Shown in pieces: positions 1 to 7,757 of a stretch of 64,000 nt of DNA. The first letter of the stretch is position 1. Each line of letters begins with the position of its first letter. The stretch is from Streptomyces sp. AC555_RSS877 (GTDB lineage Bacteria; Actinomycetota; Actinomycetes; Streptomycetales; Streptomycetaceae), in the NCBI RefSeq assembly GCF_019049245.1, contig NZ_JAGMUK010000216.1, forward strand, positions 62,001-126,000, given 5' to 3'. The translations under genes were made by a program, and so were the position numbers. The notes beneath the pieces were generated by a model. The model ran no database searches. It saw nothing but the letters and a program-made list of their open reading frames with translations, and was not told the DNA's origin.

Positions 1-741
1 TACACGCTGAACTGGCTCCTGGTCCCGCTGACCCTGCTCGGCGTGATCATCCCGGTGATGGTCCTCACCCGCATCAAGCGCGACAAGGACCTGGACAGCA
101 CCGAGCAGCGGTCGATGTCCGCGTACATCTGGTTCTTCGTGGCCGCGGCCGTTTTCTGGATGATCTACGACCAGGGCGGCTCGACCCTGTCGATCTTCGC
201 CGACTCCTCCGCCGAGAACTCCGTCCTCGGCTGGGACTTCCCGGTCTCCTGGTACCAGTCGGTCAACCCGGTCCTGATCATGGCGCTGGCCCCGGTCTTC
301 GCCTGGTTCTGGCTCGCGCTGAACCGGCGCGGCAAGGAGCCCAGCACGATCGTGAAGTTCTCCTCGGGCCTGGTCCTGGTCGGCGCGTCCTTCTTCCTCT
401 TCCTGGCCCCGCTGTCGATCGCCGAGGGCGGTCACAAGGCGGCCGCGATGTGGCTGGTGGCGATCTACTTCGTCCAGACCGTCGGCGAGCTCCTGCTCTC
501 CCCGGTGGGCCTGTCCGTCACCACGAAGATGGCTCCCGCCAAGTACGCCTCCCAGATGATGGGCGTCTGGTTCCTCGCCGTCACCGCGGGCGACGCCACG
601 ACCGGCCTCCTGTCCATCGCCGGCGTCGACCTCAACAAGACCGGCGTCGTGGCCCTGGAGGCCGCCCTCGCCGTGATCGCCGGTGTGGCGGTCTGGATGT
701 ACCGCAACAAGGTCAAGGACCTCATGGGCAGCGTCCGCTGA
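1..741 (+). CDS. POT/PTR2 proton-dependent peptide transporter, C-terminal part
   Basis: This is the C-terminal 246 residues of a major-facilitator di/tripeptide:proton symporter; the N-terminal half lies outside the window. The frame is open from base 1. At least five hydrophobic membrane segments can be seen, including one near YIWFFVAAAVFWMIYDQ and another near WLVAIYFVQTVGELLLSP. The run GELLLSPVGLS followed by MMGVWFLA matches the conserved late-helix region of the POT family. A strong hairpin follows the stop codon. Family assignment is firm; the exact peptide substrate cannot be read from the sequence. Confidence 0.93.
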   Translation, partial: YTLNWLLVPLTLLGVIIPVMVLTRIKRDKDLDSTEQRSMSAYIWFFVAAAVFWMIYDQGGSTLSIFADSSAENSVLGWDFPVSWYQSVNPVLIMALAPVFAWFWLALNRRGKEPSTIVKFSSGLVLVGASFFLFLAPLSIAEGGHKAAAMWLVAIYFVQTVGELLLSPVGLSVTTKMAPAKYASQMMGVWFLAVTAGDATTGLLSIAGVDLNKTGVVALEAALAVIAGVAVWMYRNKVKDLMGSVR

Positions 742-765
742 GGTCCGCGGACCGGATGTGACCGA

Positions 766-803
766 CGGAGGGCCACCGCACCACGGGGTGCGGTGGCCCT
801 CCG
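766..803. terminator. Strong hairpin terminator after the peptide transporter
   Basis: A perfect 17-bp inverted repeat (left arm 766-782, right arm 787-803) with a 4-base loop ACGG sits 25 bases past the transporter stop. There is no T-tract, as is usual for Streptomyces terminators. It probably serves the transporter and may also stop transcripts arriving on the minus strand. Confidence 0.8.
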
Positions 804-1069
804 CTGCCGCGTCGGCCTGCCCGGCAGGAACGTGGACACCGCGCCGCCCAGCAGGACGGCCGCACCGGCGAGGCGACCGGTCCCAGGGCCTTGAGGGCCC
901 CGTCGTCCGCGGCGCCGGTCTCTGCCAGGGCCGCCGTTCGTCGACGATCCGCCGCCCGCCGTGCCCGACGCCGCGAAGCCGCCGGACACGCCGCTTGGCG
1001 GGCCCTCCACGCGCACCGTGCTCTTGTCGGCGCCGCCCAGGCCACCGTCGGCGGCTCCCCTTCACCTGC
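804..1069 (-). pseudogene. Possible frameshifted remnant of a LAXTG sortase-anchored protein
   Basis: No intact gene fits this stretch. Minus-strand translation gives Gly/Ser/Thr-rich linker-like sequence in one frame, then LAETGAADDGALKALGPV in a second frame, then LAGAAVLLGGAVSTFL with an Arg-rich end back in the first frame. Joined, these make a normal cell-wall sorting signal (LAXTG, hydrophobic span, basic tail) of the class used by Streptomyces class E sortases. Two compensating frame changes would be needed, so it looks decayed. It lies directly downstream of the neocarzinostatin-like gene on the same strand. This may be chance in GC-rich sequence. Confidence 0.4.
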
Positions 1070-2164
1070 TCAGTCGGGTCCCTTCCTGGTGGGAGTCGCT
1101 GGACGCGTCGGGCTGTCGTGGTGCGGTGTGGAGAGCCGACCGGCCGTCCCCGGATCGGCGTCCGGGGTGAACCACGGCAGGGTCGAAGCGGAGGGGGGCG
1201 GCTGGGCCCGGGAGGACTTCGGCCCCGGCAGCCCCGGCAGGCGCAAGGAGAGTTCGGCCATCGGCAGCCCACGGCGACCGCCGCGCGTGCCGCTCGGGCG
1301 CCGCGGCCGTACCCGGTCCACCACCGCCATGCCGGCGCGGAACACCGCGGCCGGCACGACCAGGAAGACCAGGACCCAGAACAGGGTCACGCCCGAGGGC
1401 CGCCCCACGCCCCAGGGCTGTTCGGCGAGGACCTTCCCGCCGTACTTCAGCGACACCGTGTAGTCGCCGTGCGCGCCGCCCGGGAGCTCGACGGGCAGTT
1501 CGATCCGCGCCTTCTTCCCCGGCCGGATCGTGCCGCGCCACTGCTGTTCCTCCCAGTGCGGGGCGAACACGCCGTGGGAGGTGCCGACGTGGAAGACGGG
1601 GTTCTTGACGGCGGAGGTGCCGGCATTGCCGACGGTGAGGACGAGGGTGCGCGCGGGCGGCGCCCCGAACCAGGTCAGCAGCCCGCTCGCTCCGTCGAGC
1701 CGGGTGTCGGTGAGGACCGACAGACGTCCGCCCGAGGGCTCGGCGGGCAGCGGTTCGACCGCGTGCCCGGCAACCTGGAAGACCGCGTCGGCCGCCGCCT
1801 TCGCCCCCTCCACCGTCGCCACGTGGACCACGCACGGACACGGCACCGGTGGTTCGGCGACCGGCAGCTCCCGGCGGAAACGCCCCTCGGCGTCGGTGGT
1901 CACGGCCCTGCCGTCCGCGTTGGCGCAGGAGTCGGTGCCGCCGACCACACCCCGCGAGGGCACGGACTGCCCACAGATCAGGATCATCAGCAGCGCCCGC
2001 GCCCGCCAGCCGTCCCCGCTGACGGTGACCGAACCCCCGGTCCCCGCCTGCGACTCGGACAGCTCCACGCTCGGCCGGTCGGCCGGCGTCGCGGTCCCCG
2101 CGAAGGGCAGCAGGACCAGCGCGAGCGCCACCACCAGCGCCGGAATCCGCATCGTGCCGCTCAC
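1070..2164 (-). CDS. Secreted, membrane-anchored neocarzinostatin-family-like protein
   Basis: The 364-residue protein starts with a signal peptide (residues 1-26, ending near AGTATPADR). An extracellular region of beta-rich character follows, containing VELSESQAGTGGSVTVSGDGW, the type of opening seen in neocarzinostatin-like immunoglobulin-fold domains, and four Cys that could form disulfides. A second domain resembles a COG1470/DUF11-like 'VLTVGNAGTSAV' adhesion module. A transmembrane helix near residue 275 (LFWVLVFLVVPAAVF) is followed by a basic, Pro-rich cytosolic tail of about 75 residues. The role is probably at the cell surface. The neighbouring LPQTG protein is on the same strand 192 bases upstream, so the two may be expressed together. 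No enzymatic motif is visible. Confidence 0.75.
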   Translation of the reverse strand: MSGTMRIPALVVALALVLLPFAGTATPADRPSVELSESQAGTGGSVTVSGDGWRARALLMILICGQSVPSRGVVGGTDSCANADGRAVTTDAEGRFRRELPVAEPPVPCPCVVHVATVEGAKAAADAVFQVAGHAVEPLPAEPSGGRLSVLTDTRLDGASGLLTWFGAPPARTLVLTVGNAGTSAVKNPVFHVGTSHGVFAPHWEEQQWRGTIRPGKKARIELPVELPGGAHGDYTVSLKYGGKVLAEQPWGVGRPSGVTLFWVLVFLVVPAAVFRAGMAVVDRVRPRRPSGTRGGRRGLPMAELSLRLPGLPGPKSSRAQPPPSASTLPWFTPDADPGTAGRLSTPHHDSPTRPATPTRKGPD

Positions 2165-2356
2165 GTCATGGCTCCCGTCATCTCGACGTCCGTACGCGGA
2201 TCGACGCCCGTACGCGGAGGTTCGGCCACCTCGCCGCCACGGTGCCCAGGTCGTCGTGCGACGAGGAGGAGGCCCCCCAGAGCCGCCGGCGCACCCCCGG
2301 CGTCCAGGGCGGGGGGCCGGGCGGTCGCGGGCCCCCAGTCGTACGGCGTCGATCCG

Positions 2357-3073
2357 TCAGCGGCGTGCCGCCTGGTTCCTCCGGGTCAGCCACAGCGTGC
2401 CCGCCGCGCCCGCGAGCAGTACCGTGCCGCCGAGGGTGCCGAGGGCGATCGCGGAGTCCTCGGGGCCGGTCTGCGGGAGGCCGCCGCCGGAGCCGGCACC
2501 GGAGTCGCCGCCCGAGTCGGAGCCGCTCTGGGGAGCGCCCCCGCCGGCCGCCGTGACGTCCAGGCTCAGCGACGGCCCGGGGCTGTTCGTCGGTGTGCAG
2601 GTCGTCGTCGTACCCAGCGCCTTGATGGTCAGCACGCCCGCGGTCAAGGTGACCTTGCCGGTCTTCTTCGGCGTGTACGTGCCCGACAGGTCGTTGATCT
2701 TGATGGGGGTGTTGGCGGGGAGCGCGGCCTGGTTGGCGGGGCCGGTCACCGTGAGGGTCCCGCTGTCGGCGCCGCCGAGCTTGATGGTGGCGCTGGGATT
2801 CATCGCGCCCTTGCCCAGTTCGACGGGGCTGGAGGAGACGCCCTTCTGCCACGACATCGTCACCTTGTAGCCGCTGCCGCTCTTGACGGCCTCGATGTCG
2901 ATGGGCGAGACGGCGCTCTTGTCGCCGATCGGCGTCTTGCACTGGTAGCTGACGTCGACGACCTCGGCGTGGGCCGCGGGGGCGGCCATCAGCACCGCCG
3001 AGCCGGCCAGGGCCGCGGCGGAAGCGAGGGCGGCGGTTCGTTTCTGGTACGTCCGGTTCGACACGGTGCCCAC
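2357..3073 (-). CDS. LPQTG sortase-anchored cell-surface protein
   Basis: A 238-residue secreted protein. The signal peptide ends near residue 36 (APAAHAEVVDV). A beta-rich ectodomain of about 150 residues contains two Cys (in SYQCKTP and TTTTCTPTN) likely to form a disulfide. A Gly/Ser/Asp linker leads to LPQTG at about residue 201, a hydrophobic span (ALGTLGGTVLLAGAAGTLWL) and the basic tail RRNQAARR. That is a complete sorting signal for covalent attachment to peptidoglycan. Most Streptomyces sorting signals I know are LAXTG, so LPQTG is a minority form. The ectodomain function is unknown. GTG and ATG starts are both possible upstream of the signal peptide. Confidence 0.85.
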   Translation of the reverse strand: MGTVSNRTYQKRTAALASAAALAGSAVLMAAPAAHAEVVDVSYQCKTPIGDKSAVSPIDIEAVKSGSGYKVTMSWQKGVSSSPVELGKGAMNPSATIKLGGADSGTLTVTGPANQAALPANTPIKINDLSGTYTPKKTGKVTLTAGVLTIKALGTTTTCTPTNSPGPSLSLDVTAAGGGAPQSGSDSGGDSGAGSGGGLPQTGPEDSAIALGTLGGTVLLAGAAGTLWLTRRNQAARR

Positions 3074-3156
3074 TGTCCCCTCATTCCTGACGGCACATCA
3101 GATCGGCCGTCAAGGTACGCCCGGGGTCGTGGAGAGGGAAGACAAAGTGCGCACCG

Positions 3157-3336
3157 GATCTGCCGCGCGGGTTACGCGGTTGCGCGCACCTCGGCCCGCG
3201 CGCGAGTACGCGGTTGCGCTCAGACCGGCCGGACGCGCGTGTTACGCGGGTGCGCCCAACTCGGCCCGGCGCGCCAATTACGCCGGTGCGCCCAGCTCCG
3301 CCCGGCGCGCCAATTACGCCGGTGCGCCCAGCTCCG
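3157..3336. repeat. Five tandem 36-bp repeats spanning the 3' end of the anti-sigma gene
   Basis: Five head-to-tail 36-bp units lie at 3157-3192, 3193-3228, 3229-3264, 3265-3300 and 3301-3336. The last two are identical; the others diverge progressively with distance from the gene. The promoter-proximal unit contains the last codons and TAA stop of the ATPase gene on the minus strand, so each copy repeats '...AELGAPA-stop' or a decayed version of it. Units carry the palindrome GGCGCGCC or a relative. The array fills most of the space before the LPQTG gene. Confidence 0.9.
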
Positions 3337-3856
3337 CCCAGACCTTCTTGCCCGAGGCGCCGGGGGTGCGGACGACCCCCCAGTCCAGGCACAGCCGCTG
3401 CACGATGAACATGCCGTGCCCGCCGGGGCGTCCGGCGCGGTGCGGGGTGCGCGGGGCCGGCTGGCCCGTGCCCTTGTCGGAGACCTCTATCCGGATCACC
3501 TTGTTGTCGCAGGTGATCCACATCTCGTCCGGGCCCTCGGCGTGCAGGCAGGCGTTGGTGACCAGCTCGGAGACGACGAGCAGCACGTCCTCGGCGGCGG
3601 CCCGCTGGTCGGCGGTCGCGGCGGGCAGCCAGCCCCACGCGTACAGCGCCTGGCGGGTGAAGTCCCGGGCGAGCGGCACGACACCACTCTGGCCGTCGAA
3701 GTCCAGTCTGCGGACCTGACGCCCGCGCCCCTCCGACGACACGGCAGCGCCCCCGTCGGGCGCGCCGGTCGTGGGCGCGCCCCCCTCGGACGCCCCGGAA
3801 GCGCCGCTGGGCTCCGGGCGGCGGTCGCCCGGCGGGTAAGGCCGGGTGGTGCTCAT
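3314..3856 (-). CDS. Anti-sigma factor serine kinase (RsbW-type HATPase)
   Basis: A 180-residue protein. The first 45 residues are a Pro/Gly/Ser-rich leader. The rest is a GHKL ATPase domain: N-box VVSELVTNACLH (about residues 91-102), G1-type DKGTGQPAPR (about 126-135) and G2-type RPGGHGMFIVQRLC (about 142-155). In partner switching such proteins bind the sigma factor and phosphorylate the STAS antagonist. The STAS gene and a SigB-type sigma gene are adjacent, which fits a PrsI-like role opposite SigI (named from memory of S. coelicolor). The stop codon lies inside a 36-bp tandem repeat, so recombination among copies would leave the reading frame intact. Confidence 0.88.
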   Translation of the reverse strand: MSTTRPYPPGDRRPEPSGASGASEGGAPTTGAPDGGAAVSSEGRGRQVRRLDFDGQSGVVPLARDFTRQALYAWGWLPAATADQRAAAEDVLLVVSELVTNACLHAEGPDEMWITCDNKVIRIEVSDKGTGQPAPRTPHRAGRPGGHGMFIVQRLCLDWGVVRTPGASGKKVWAELGAPA

Positions 3857-4074
3857 CAGCGCTTCACCTCACCGATTCACCAGTTCACGATTCAAAATCC
3901 TGCCCAGTCCGTTTCTGCGCAGCCGGTCACCGAACACTCGGTACGGGAGTCTCCTGCCCGACCGGACCGGCAGAACACCCCTGTATTCGGCACGAAAGCC
4001 GTGGCGCCTGAAAAACGCCGGTCACAGGGGGGCGAGGGGGGCACGGTCTCCATGGTCAGGCTGGACCCGCCGGC

Positions 4075-4461
4075 TCAGCCGGTCTCGCCCGGCTCGTCGG
4101 CCAGGGCGGCTTCGACAGTGTCATGGATGGTGAACACAGCTTCGGCCCCCGTGATCTCGAAAACCCGCGCGACCACGGGCAGCATCCCGGCCAGATGCAC
4201 GCCACCCCCGGCCGCCTCCGCCTTCAGTCGTGCGCCCAGCAGCACGTTCAGCCCCGTGGAGTCACAGAACTCCAGGCGTGAGCAGTCGACCACGAGTCGA
4301 CTGAATCCCTTGTCGAGGCAGTCCTCAAGTGGCTCGCGCAACAAATCGGCGGTGTGGTGATCCAACTCACCCGCCGGGGTCACGACGGCACTGGAGCCCG
4401 TTTCGCGAACCTCGACCAGAAGCCGGCCCGACTGTGCGCTGCCGACTGTCCCGCGGTCCAT
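4075..4461 (-). CDS. STAS-domain anti-sigma factor antagonist
   Basis: A 128-residue anti-anti-sigma factor. The STAS fold runs from about residue 15 to 115, with the hallmark LVVDCSRLEFCDSTGLNVLL. The Ser in DSTG is the expected phosphorylation site for the partner ATPase. I chose the ATG at 4461 because GGGAGAGAAG precedes it at good spacing; an in-frame ATG at 4545 would add 28 Arg-rich residues without a good ribosome site. The gene lies between the anti-sigma gene (downstream, same strand) and the sigma gene (divergent), completing a three-protein partner-switching module. Confidence 0.88.
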   Translation of the reverse strand: MDRGTVGSAQSGRLLVEVRETGSSAVVTPAGELDHHTADLLREPLEDCLDKGFSRLVVDCSRLEFCDSTGLNVLLGARLKAEAAGGGVHLAGMLPVVARVFEITGAEAVFTIHDTVEAALADEPGETG

Positions 4462-4711
4462 GCCGTCTTCTCTCCCGACATCCGTGGCTGCTGACTGACG
4501 CCCCCGAACACTACGCCTTCTCCACATTCTCCGACACCCGAACAATCACCACAAACGGACACAACCGCACATAACGCACTTGCGGTGTCCTCGGGGAACC
4601 GGGTAGGGCTAGTAGAGACACGTACTCGACACGGCCGGCTTTGGAGGCGCCGCACACCGCAGTGCACGAACTGGCTTCGGCAGCCATATGCCGAGAACGA
4701 TGGAGGACATC

Positions 4712-5605
4712 ATGTCACCCCGGCTCGACGCATCGCATACCCAGCAGGCGACGTCGGCATCCCTCCCGGAACATCTGGATCCCATCGGGCAGGACGACCC
4801 ACTCGCAGGACTCCCGGACATCCCGCCCTACGACGAGGTGGGGCCCATGGACGCACGGGCCCTCTCCAAAACCCTCTTCGCGCGCCTCGAGTCGCTGGAG
4901 GAGGGCACCCACGAGTACTCGTACGTCCGCAACACGCTCGTCGAACTCAACCTCGCCCTGGTCAAGTTCGCCGCCTCCCGTTTTCGCTCCCGCAGTGAGC
5001 CGATGGAGGACATCATCCAGGTCGGCACCATCGGCCTGATCAAGGCGATCGACCGCTTCGAACTCAGCCGTGGTGTGGAGTTCCCCACCTTCGCGATGCC
5101 AACCATCGTCGGTGAGATCAAGCGTTTCTTCCGCGACACGTCGTGGTCCGTGCGCGTACCGCGCCGGCTTCAGGAACTCCGGCTCGACCTGGCCAAGGCC
5201 GGCGACGAGCTGGCCCAGAAGCTCGACCGCGCCCCCACGGTGGGCGAACTCGCCGAGCGCCTCGGCCTGTCCAAGGACGAGGTCGTCGAGGGCATGGCGG
5301 CGTCGAACGCGTACACCGCCTCGTCGCTCGACGCCCAGCCCGAGGAGGACGACTCCGAGGGTGCCCTCGCGAACCGCATCGGTTACGAGGACCACGGGCT
5401 CGAAGGCATCGAGTACGTGGAGTCGCTGAAGCCGCTCATCGCCGAGCTCCCCTCCCGCGACCGCAAGATCCTCTCGCTGCGCTTCGTCGCGGGCCTGACC
5501 CAGTCCGAGATCGGCGACGAACTCGGCATCTCGCAGATGCACGTGTCCCGACTGCTGTCGCGGACGCTGGTGCGGCTGCGGAAGGGTCTGACGGTCGAGG
5601 AGTGA
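4712..5605 (+). CDS. sigI: SigB/SigF-family RNA polymerase sigma factor (SigI-like)
   Basis: A 297-residue group 3 sigma factor. Region 2 includes VELNLALVKFAASRF and DIIQVGTIGLIKAIDRFE; FPTFAMPTIVGEIKRFFRD and the basic WSVRVPRRLQELR follow. Region 3 spans about residues 145-215, and region 4 ends with LTQSEIGDELGISQMHVSRLLSR (helix-turn-helix for the -35 element). The start at 4712 is set by GGAGG five bases upstream; two earlier in-frame ATGs (4688, 4700) lack this. The gene is divergent from the STAS gene, so control by those partners is likely. The symbol rests on remembered synteny (sigI beside its anti-sigma genes and upstream of hutU); the family itself is certain. Confidence 0.93.
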   Translation: MSPRLDASHTQQATSASLPEHLDPIGQDDPLAGLPDIPPYDEVGPMDARALSKTLFARLESLEEGTHEYSYVRNTLVELNLALVKFAASRFRSRSEPMEDIIQVGTIGLIKAIDRFELSRGVEFPTFAMPTIVGEIKRFFRDTSWSVRVPRRLQELRLDLAKAGDELAQKLDRAPTVGELAERLGLSKDEVVEGMAASNAYTASSLDAQPEEDDSEGALANRIGYEDHGLEGIEYVESLKPLIAELPSRDRKILSLRFVAGLTQSEIGDELGISQMHVSRLLSRTLVRLRKGLTVEE

Positions 5606-5644
5606 CGGCGGGCGCCGCCACGCGCCGCCGACGGCGACTGAGCG

Positions 5645-5666
5645 ACCCGGCCCGTATGGGCCGGGT
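5645..5666 (+). terminator. Hairpin after the sigma factor gene
   Basis: A perfect 9-bp inverted repeat (ACCCGGCCC / GGGCCGGGT) with loop GTAT lies 40 bases past the sigma-factor stop codon. It is a likely rho-independent-type terminator without a T-tract. Confidence 0.6.
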
Positions 5667-5880
5667 TGCGGCGGTTGTGGCGGTGGCGGTGATTTGTGGC
5701 GGTAGCGGCACTCGCGGCGCTTGTGCGACGACAGCGGGGCGCGGCCGAAAGCTTGCTGTTACCCCGAGGAACCTCTTTCCTCGCGGGACCCCGTCCATCA
5801 CTATGGGCACCCTTCACAGACTGGCCGGTACGTCAGGATGTCCGGGGTGGCTGGCTTCGCGGGGGCGAGGAGGCGGGTGG

Positions 5881-7431
5881 ATGGCTGGGGCCGACGGGGT
5901 CGACGACGGCGACGCGGTCGGGGGTGGCCTGTACACAGGCGTGTCCGACGCACGCCTGACCGAACTGCTGCGCGCCGACCCGGGCACCGCGTACCTGGCC
6001 CTCCAGGAACTCCGCGCTCGCCACCGCGCCCCGGTCCTCGCCTACGCCCGCCTGTGCGCCACCGGCGAATCCGCCGCCCGCCAGCTGGCCGCGCAGGCCT
6101 TCACGCTCGCGGCCCGCGAGACGGCACGCGGCATGGACCCCGGCGTCCCGTGGCGACACCGGCTCCTGCTGCTGACCGGCAGGGTGGCCGCGTCCTGGGC
6201 CTCGGACGAACGCTCGGCCGGCCTCGACGCCGGCCTGCTCCTGGTCCTGAACACGGCAGGCGCTGACGGCCCGGTCCCACCCCTCCTCGGCCCGTTCCAG
6301 TCGCTGCCGTCGCGGGCCCAGGGGCTGATCTGGTACGGGGTGGTGGAGCGGGAGAGCCCGGTCATCACGGCCGGTTACCTGGACCTGACGCGCGAGGACG
6401 TGACGTACGGCACGGACCAGGCCCTGCAGTTGCTGGCCCGCGCCTGTCTGCGCTCCCGCCTCTCCGCCTCCGACGATCCGCGGTGCGGCGACTTCCGCCG
6501 GCTCATCGAGGAGTCCGTACGACCGGACAGCCCGCGTGAGAGTCCTGACCTGCACGCCCACATGGCGCACTGCGCCCACTGCACGACGGCGCACGAGGAA
6601 CTGTCCGCCCTGCGGGACGCGCCGCGCACGGCGCTGGCGGAAGGGCTGCTGCCGTGGGCGGGGACGGCGTACGCGGCACGCGAGGCACGCGCACGAGGTG
6701 TGGAACCCCGTAAGCCGCCGTCCGGCGCCGGCGCAGGCGCCTGGCAGCCGTCCCGGCGCTTCGTGCTGACCTCGGCGGCGCTCGGCGTGGCGGTGGCACC
6801 GCTGCTGGTGTTCCTACTGACGCAGGGCGGTGGTTCGGCGCCGCAGGAGTCGACGGGCGCGGCGGTGACGACGCCGTCGAGCCCTCCTCCGGTGACGGTG
6901 ACGGCGACGGTCTCGGCGACACCGTCACCATCACCCTCGGCGACGAGCAAGTCGCCGTCGCCCTCCCCGACGAGGACGGCGTCGGCAAGCCCGACACCGT
7001 CCCGGACACAGTCGCAGCCGCCGTTCCGCCCACCGGGAGGGACGTACGCCCAAGTGGTGAACCTCGCCTCGGGTCGCTGCCTGGACGTCTCCGGCCCCTT
7101 CGAGAACCGCACGGACGTCGTCACGGCCGCGTGCGACGCCTCCCCCACCCAGCGCTGGCGTGTCGACGCCGACCGCGGCGTCCTTCAGTCGTCCGCCGAC
7201 CCCGACTTCTGCCTCGACAGCCGCGGCGGCGTGGACAAGGGCGTCGGCATCTGGGACTGCGCGTCCCTGGAGGGCCGCAACGGCGACAACCTCAGGTTCA
7301 CGGTGGACGAGGACGGCGTGATCCGCCCGGACATCGCCATCGCGACGGCGCTCACGCCGGTGGGCGGGGGGCTGTCGTTGGAGCCGTTGACCGGGAGTGC
7401 GGGGCAGCGGTGGCGGGCGGGGGCGGGGTGA
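5881..7431 (+). CDS. Membrane protein: sigma-like/zinc-finger-like cytosolic part plus extracellular ricin-B lectin domain
   Basis: A 516-residue protein. Residues 20-75 (from DARLTELLRAD) and the following helices resemble a degenerate ECF sigma region. HMAHCAHC near residue 225 resembles an anti-sigma zf-HC2 cluster. One transmembrane helix near residue 300 (FVLTSAALGVAVAPLLVFLL) precedes a long Ser/Thr/Pro linker. The last 130 residues form a ricin-type beta-trefoil with QxW-like TQRWRV and GQRWRAG and several Cys. The predicted topology is a cytosolic regulatory part and an external sugar-binding part. The ATG at 5881 follows GAGGAGG at good spacing; an in-frame ATG at 5803 is weaker. The ligand is unknown and regulatory activity is unproven. 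Confidence 0.8.
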   Translation: MAGADGVDDGDAVGGGLYTGVSDARLTELLRADPGTAYLALQELRARHRAPVLAYARLCATGESAARQLAAQAFTLAARETARGMDPGVPWRHRLLLLTGRVAASWASDERSAGLDAGLLLVLNTAGADGPVPPLLGPFQSLPSRAQGLIWYGVVERESPVITAGYLDLTREDVTYGTDQALQLLARACLRSRLSASDDPRCGDFRRLIEESVRPDSPRESPDLHAHMAHCAHCTTAHEELSALRDAPRTALAEGLLPWAGTAYAAREARARGVEPRKPPSGAGAGAWQPSRRFVLTSAALGVAVAPLLVFLLTQGGGSAPQESTGAAVTTPSSPPPVTVTATVSATPSPSPSATSKSPSPSPTRTASASPTPSRTQSQPPFRPPGGTYAQVVNLASGRCLDVSGPFENRTDVVTAACDASPTQRWRVDADRGVLQSSADPDFCLDSRGGVDKGVGIWDCASLEGRNGDNLRFTVDEDGVIRPDIAIATALTPVGGGLSLEPLTGSAGQRWRAGAG

Positions 7432-7757
7432 CAGCCCTTGGCCGCGCAGTCGCGTGGCTCAGGAGGTCTCGCCGAACAGCTGTTGCGCATCGGTGACGGT
7501 GGAGGCCAGGTTCATCGAGCGGGTGAGGATGAACAGGTCGGAGCAGGCGGTGAGCAGGCATGCGGCAGCTCCAGGGGCGGGGTTGGTGAGTGGACGCAGG
7601 CGGTGGCATTGCCGCAGCCGTCACGGCAGGACGGAGTGGTGCGCTTCCGCAGCGTGTTCGTCGCATCACCGACGGTAGGGTAGAAATTCATACCCTCCCA
7701 ACCGGCTCGCGTAATCTGACCCCCGAACGAGGAGTCCCAGAGAGGCAGTTAACTCGG
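7432..7757. other. Gene-poor gap upstream of the XRE regulator
   Basis: This 326-base gap holds no intact gene. One short minus-strand reading (7459-7620) looks like the tail of a lost gene and is listed separately. The final 60 bases carry the leader of the downstream XRE gene; the AT-richer ATTCATACCCTCCC near 7687 may be part of its promoter. Confidence 0.6.
7459..7620 (-). pseudogene. Short remnant resembling a protein C-terminus
   Basis: Reading the minus strand to the TGA at 7459-7461 gives LTNPAPGAAACLLTACSDLF, then ILTRSMNLASTVTDAQQLFG and a terminal ETS. This composition looks like real protein rather than GC-driven noise. The frame is closed by a TGA just upstream of 7620 and there is no start codon or ribosome site. 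I do not recognise the parent family. It is most simply the tail of a deleted gene. Confidence 0.3.

Noticed and set aside
3157..3336. CRISPR array interpretation of the 36-bp repeats
   Set aside because: The units are directly head-to-tail with no spacers, overlap a gene end, and no cas genes are present.
683..4360. A 1225-codon open frame on the plus strand
   Set aside because: It runs antisense to several recognisable genes, its translation is Arg/Gly/Pro-rich without domains, and it has the third-position pattern of a shadow frame in GC-rich DNA.
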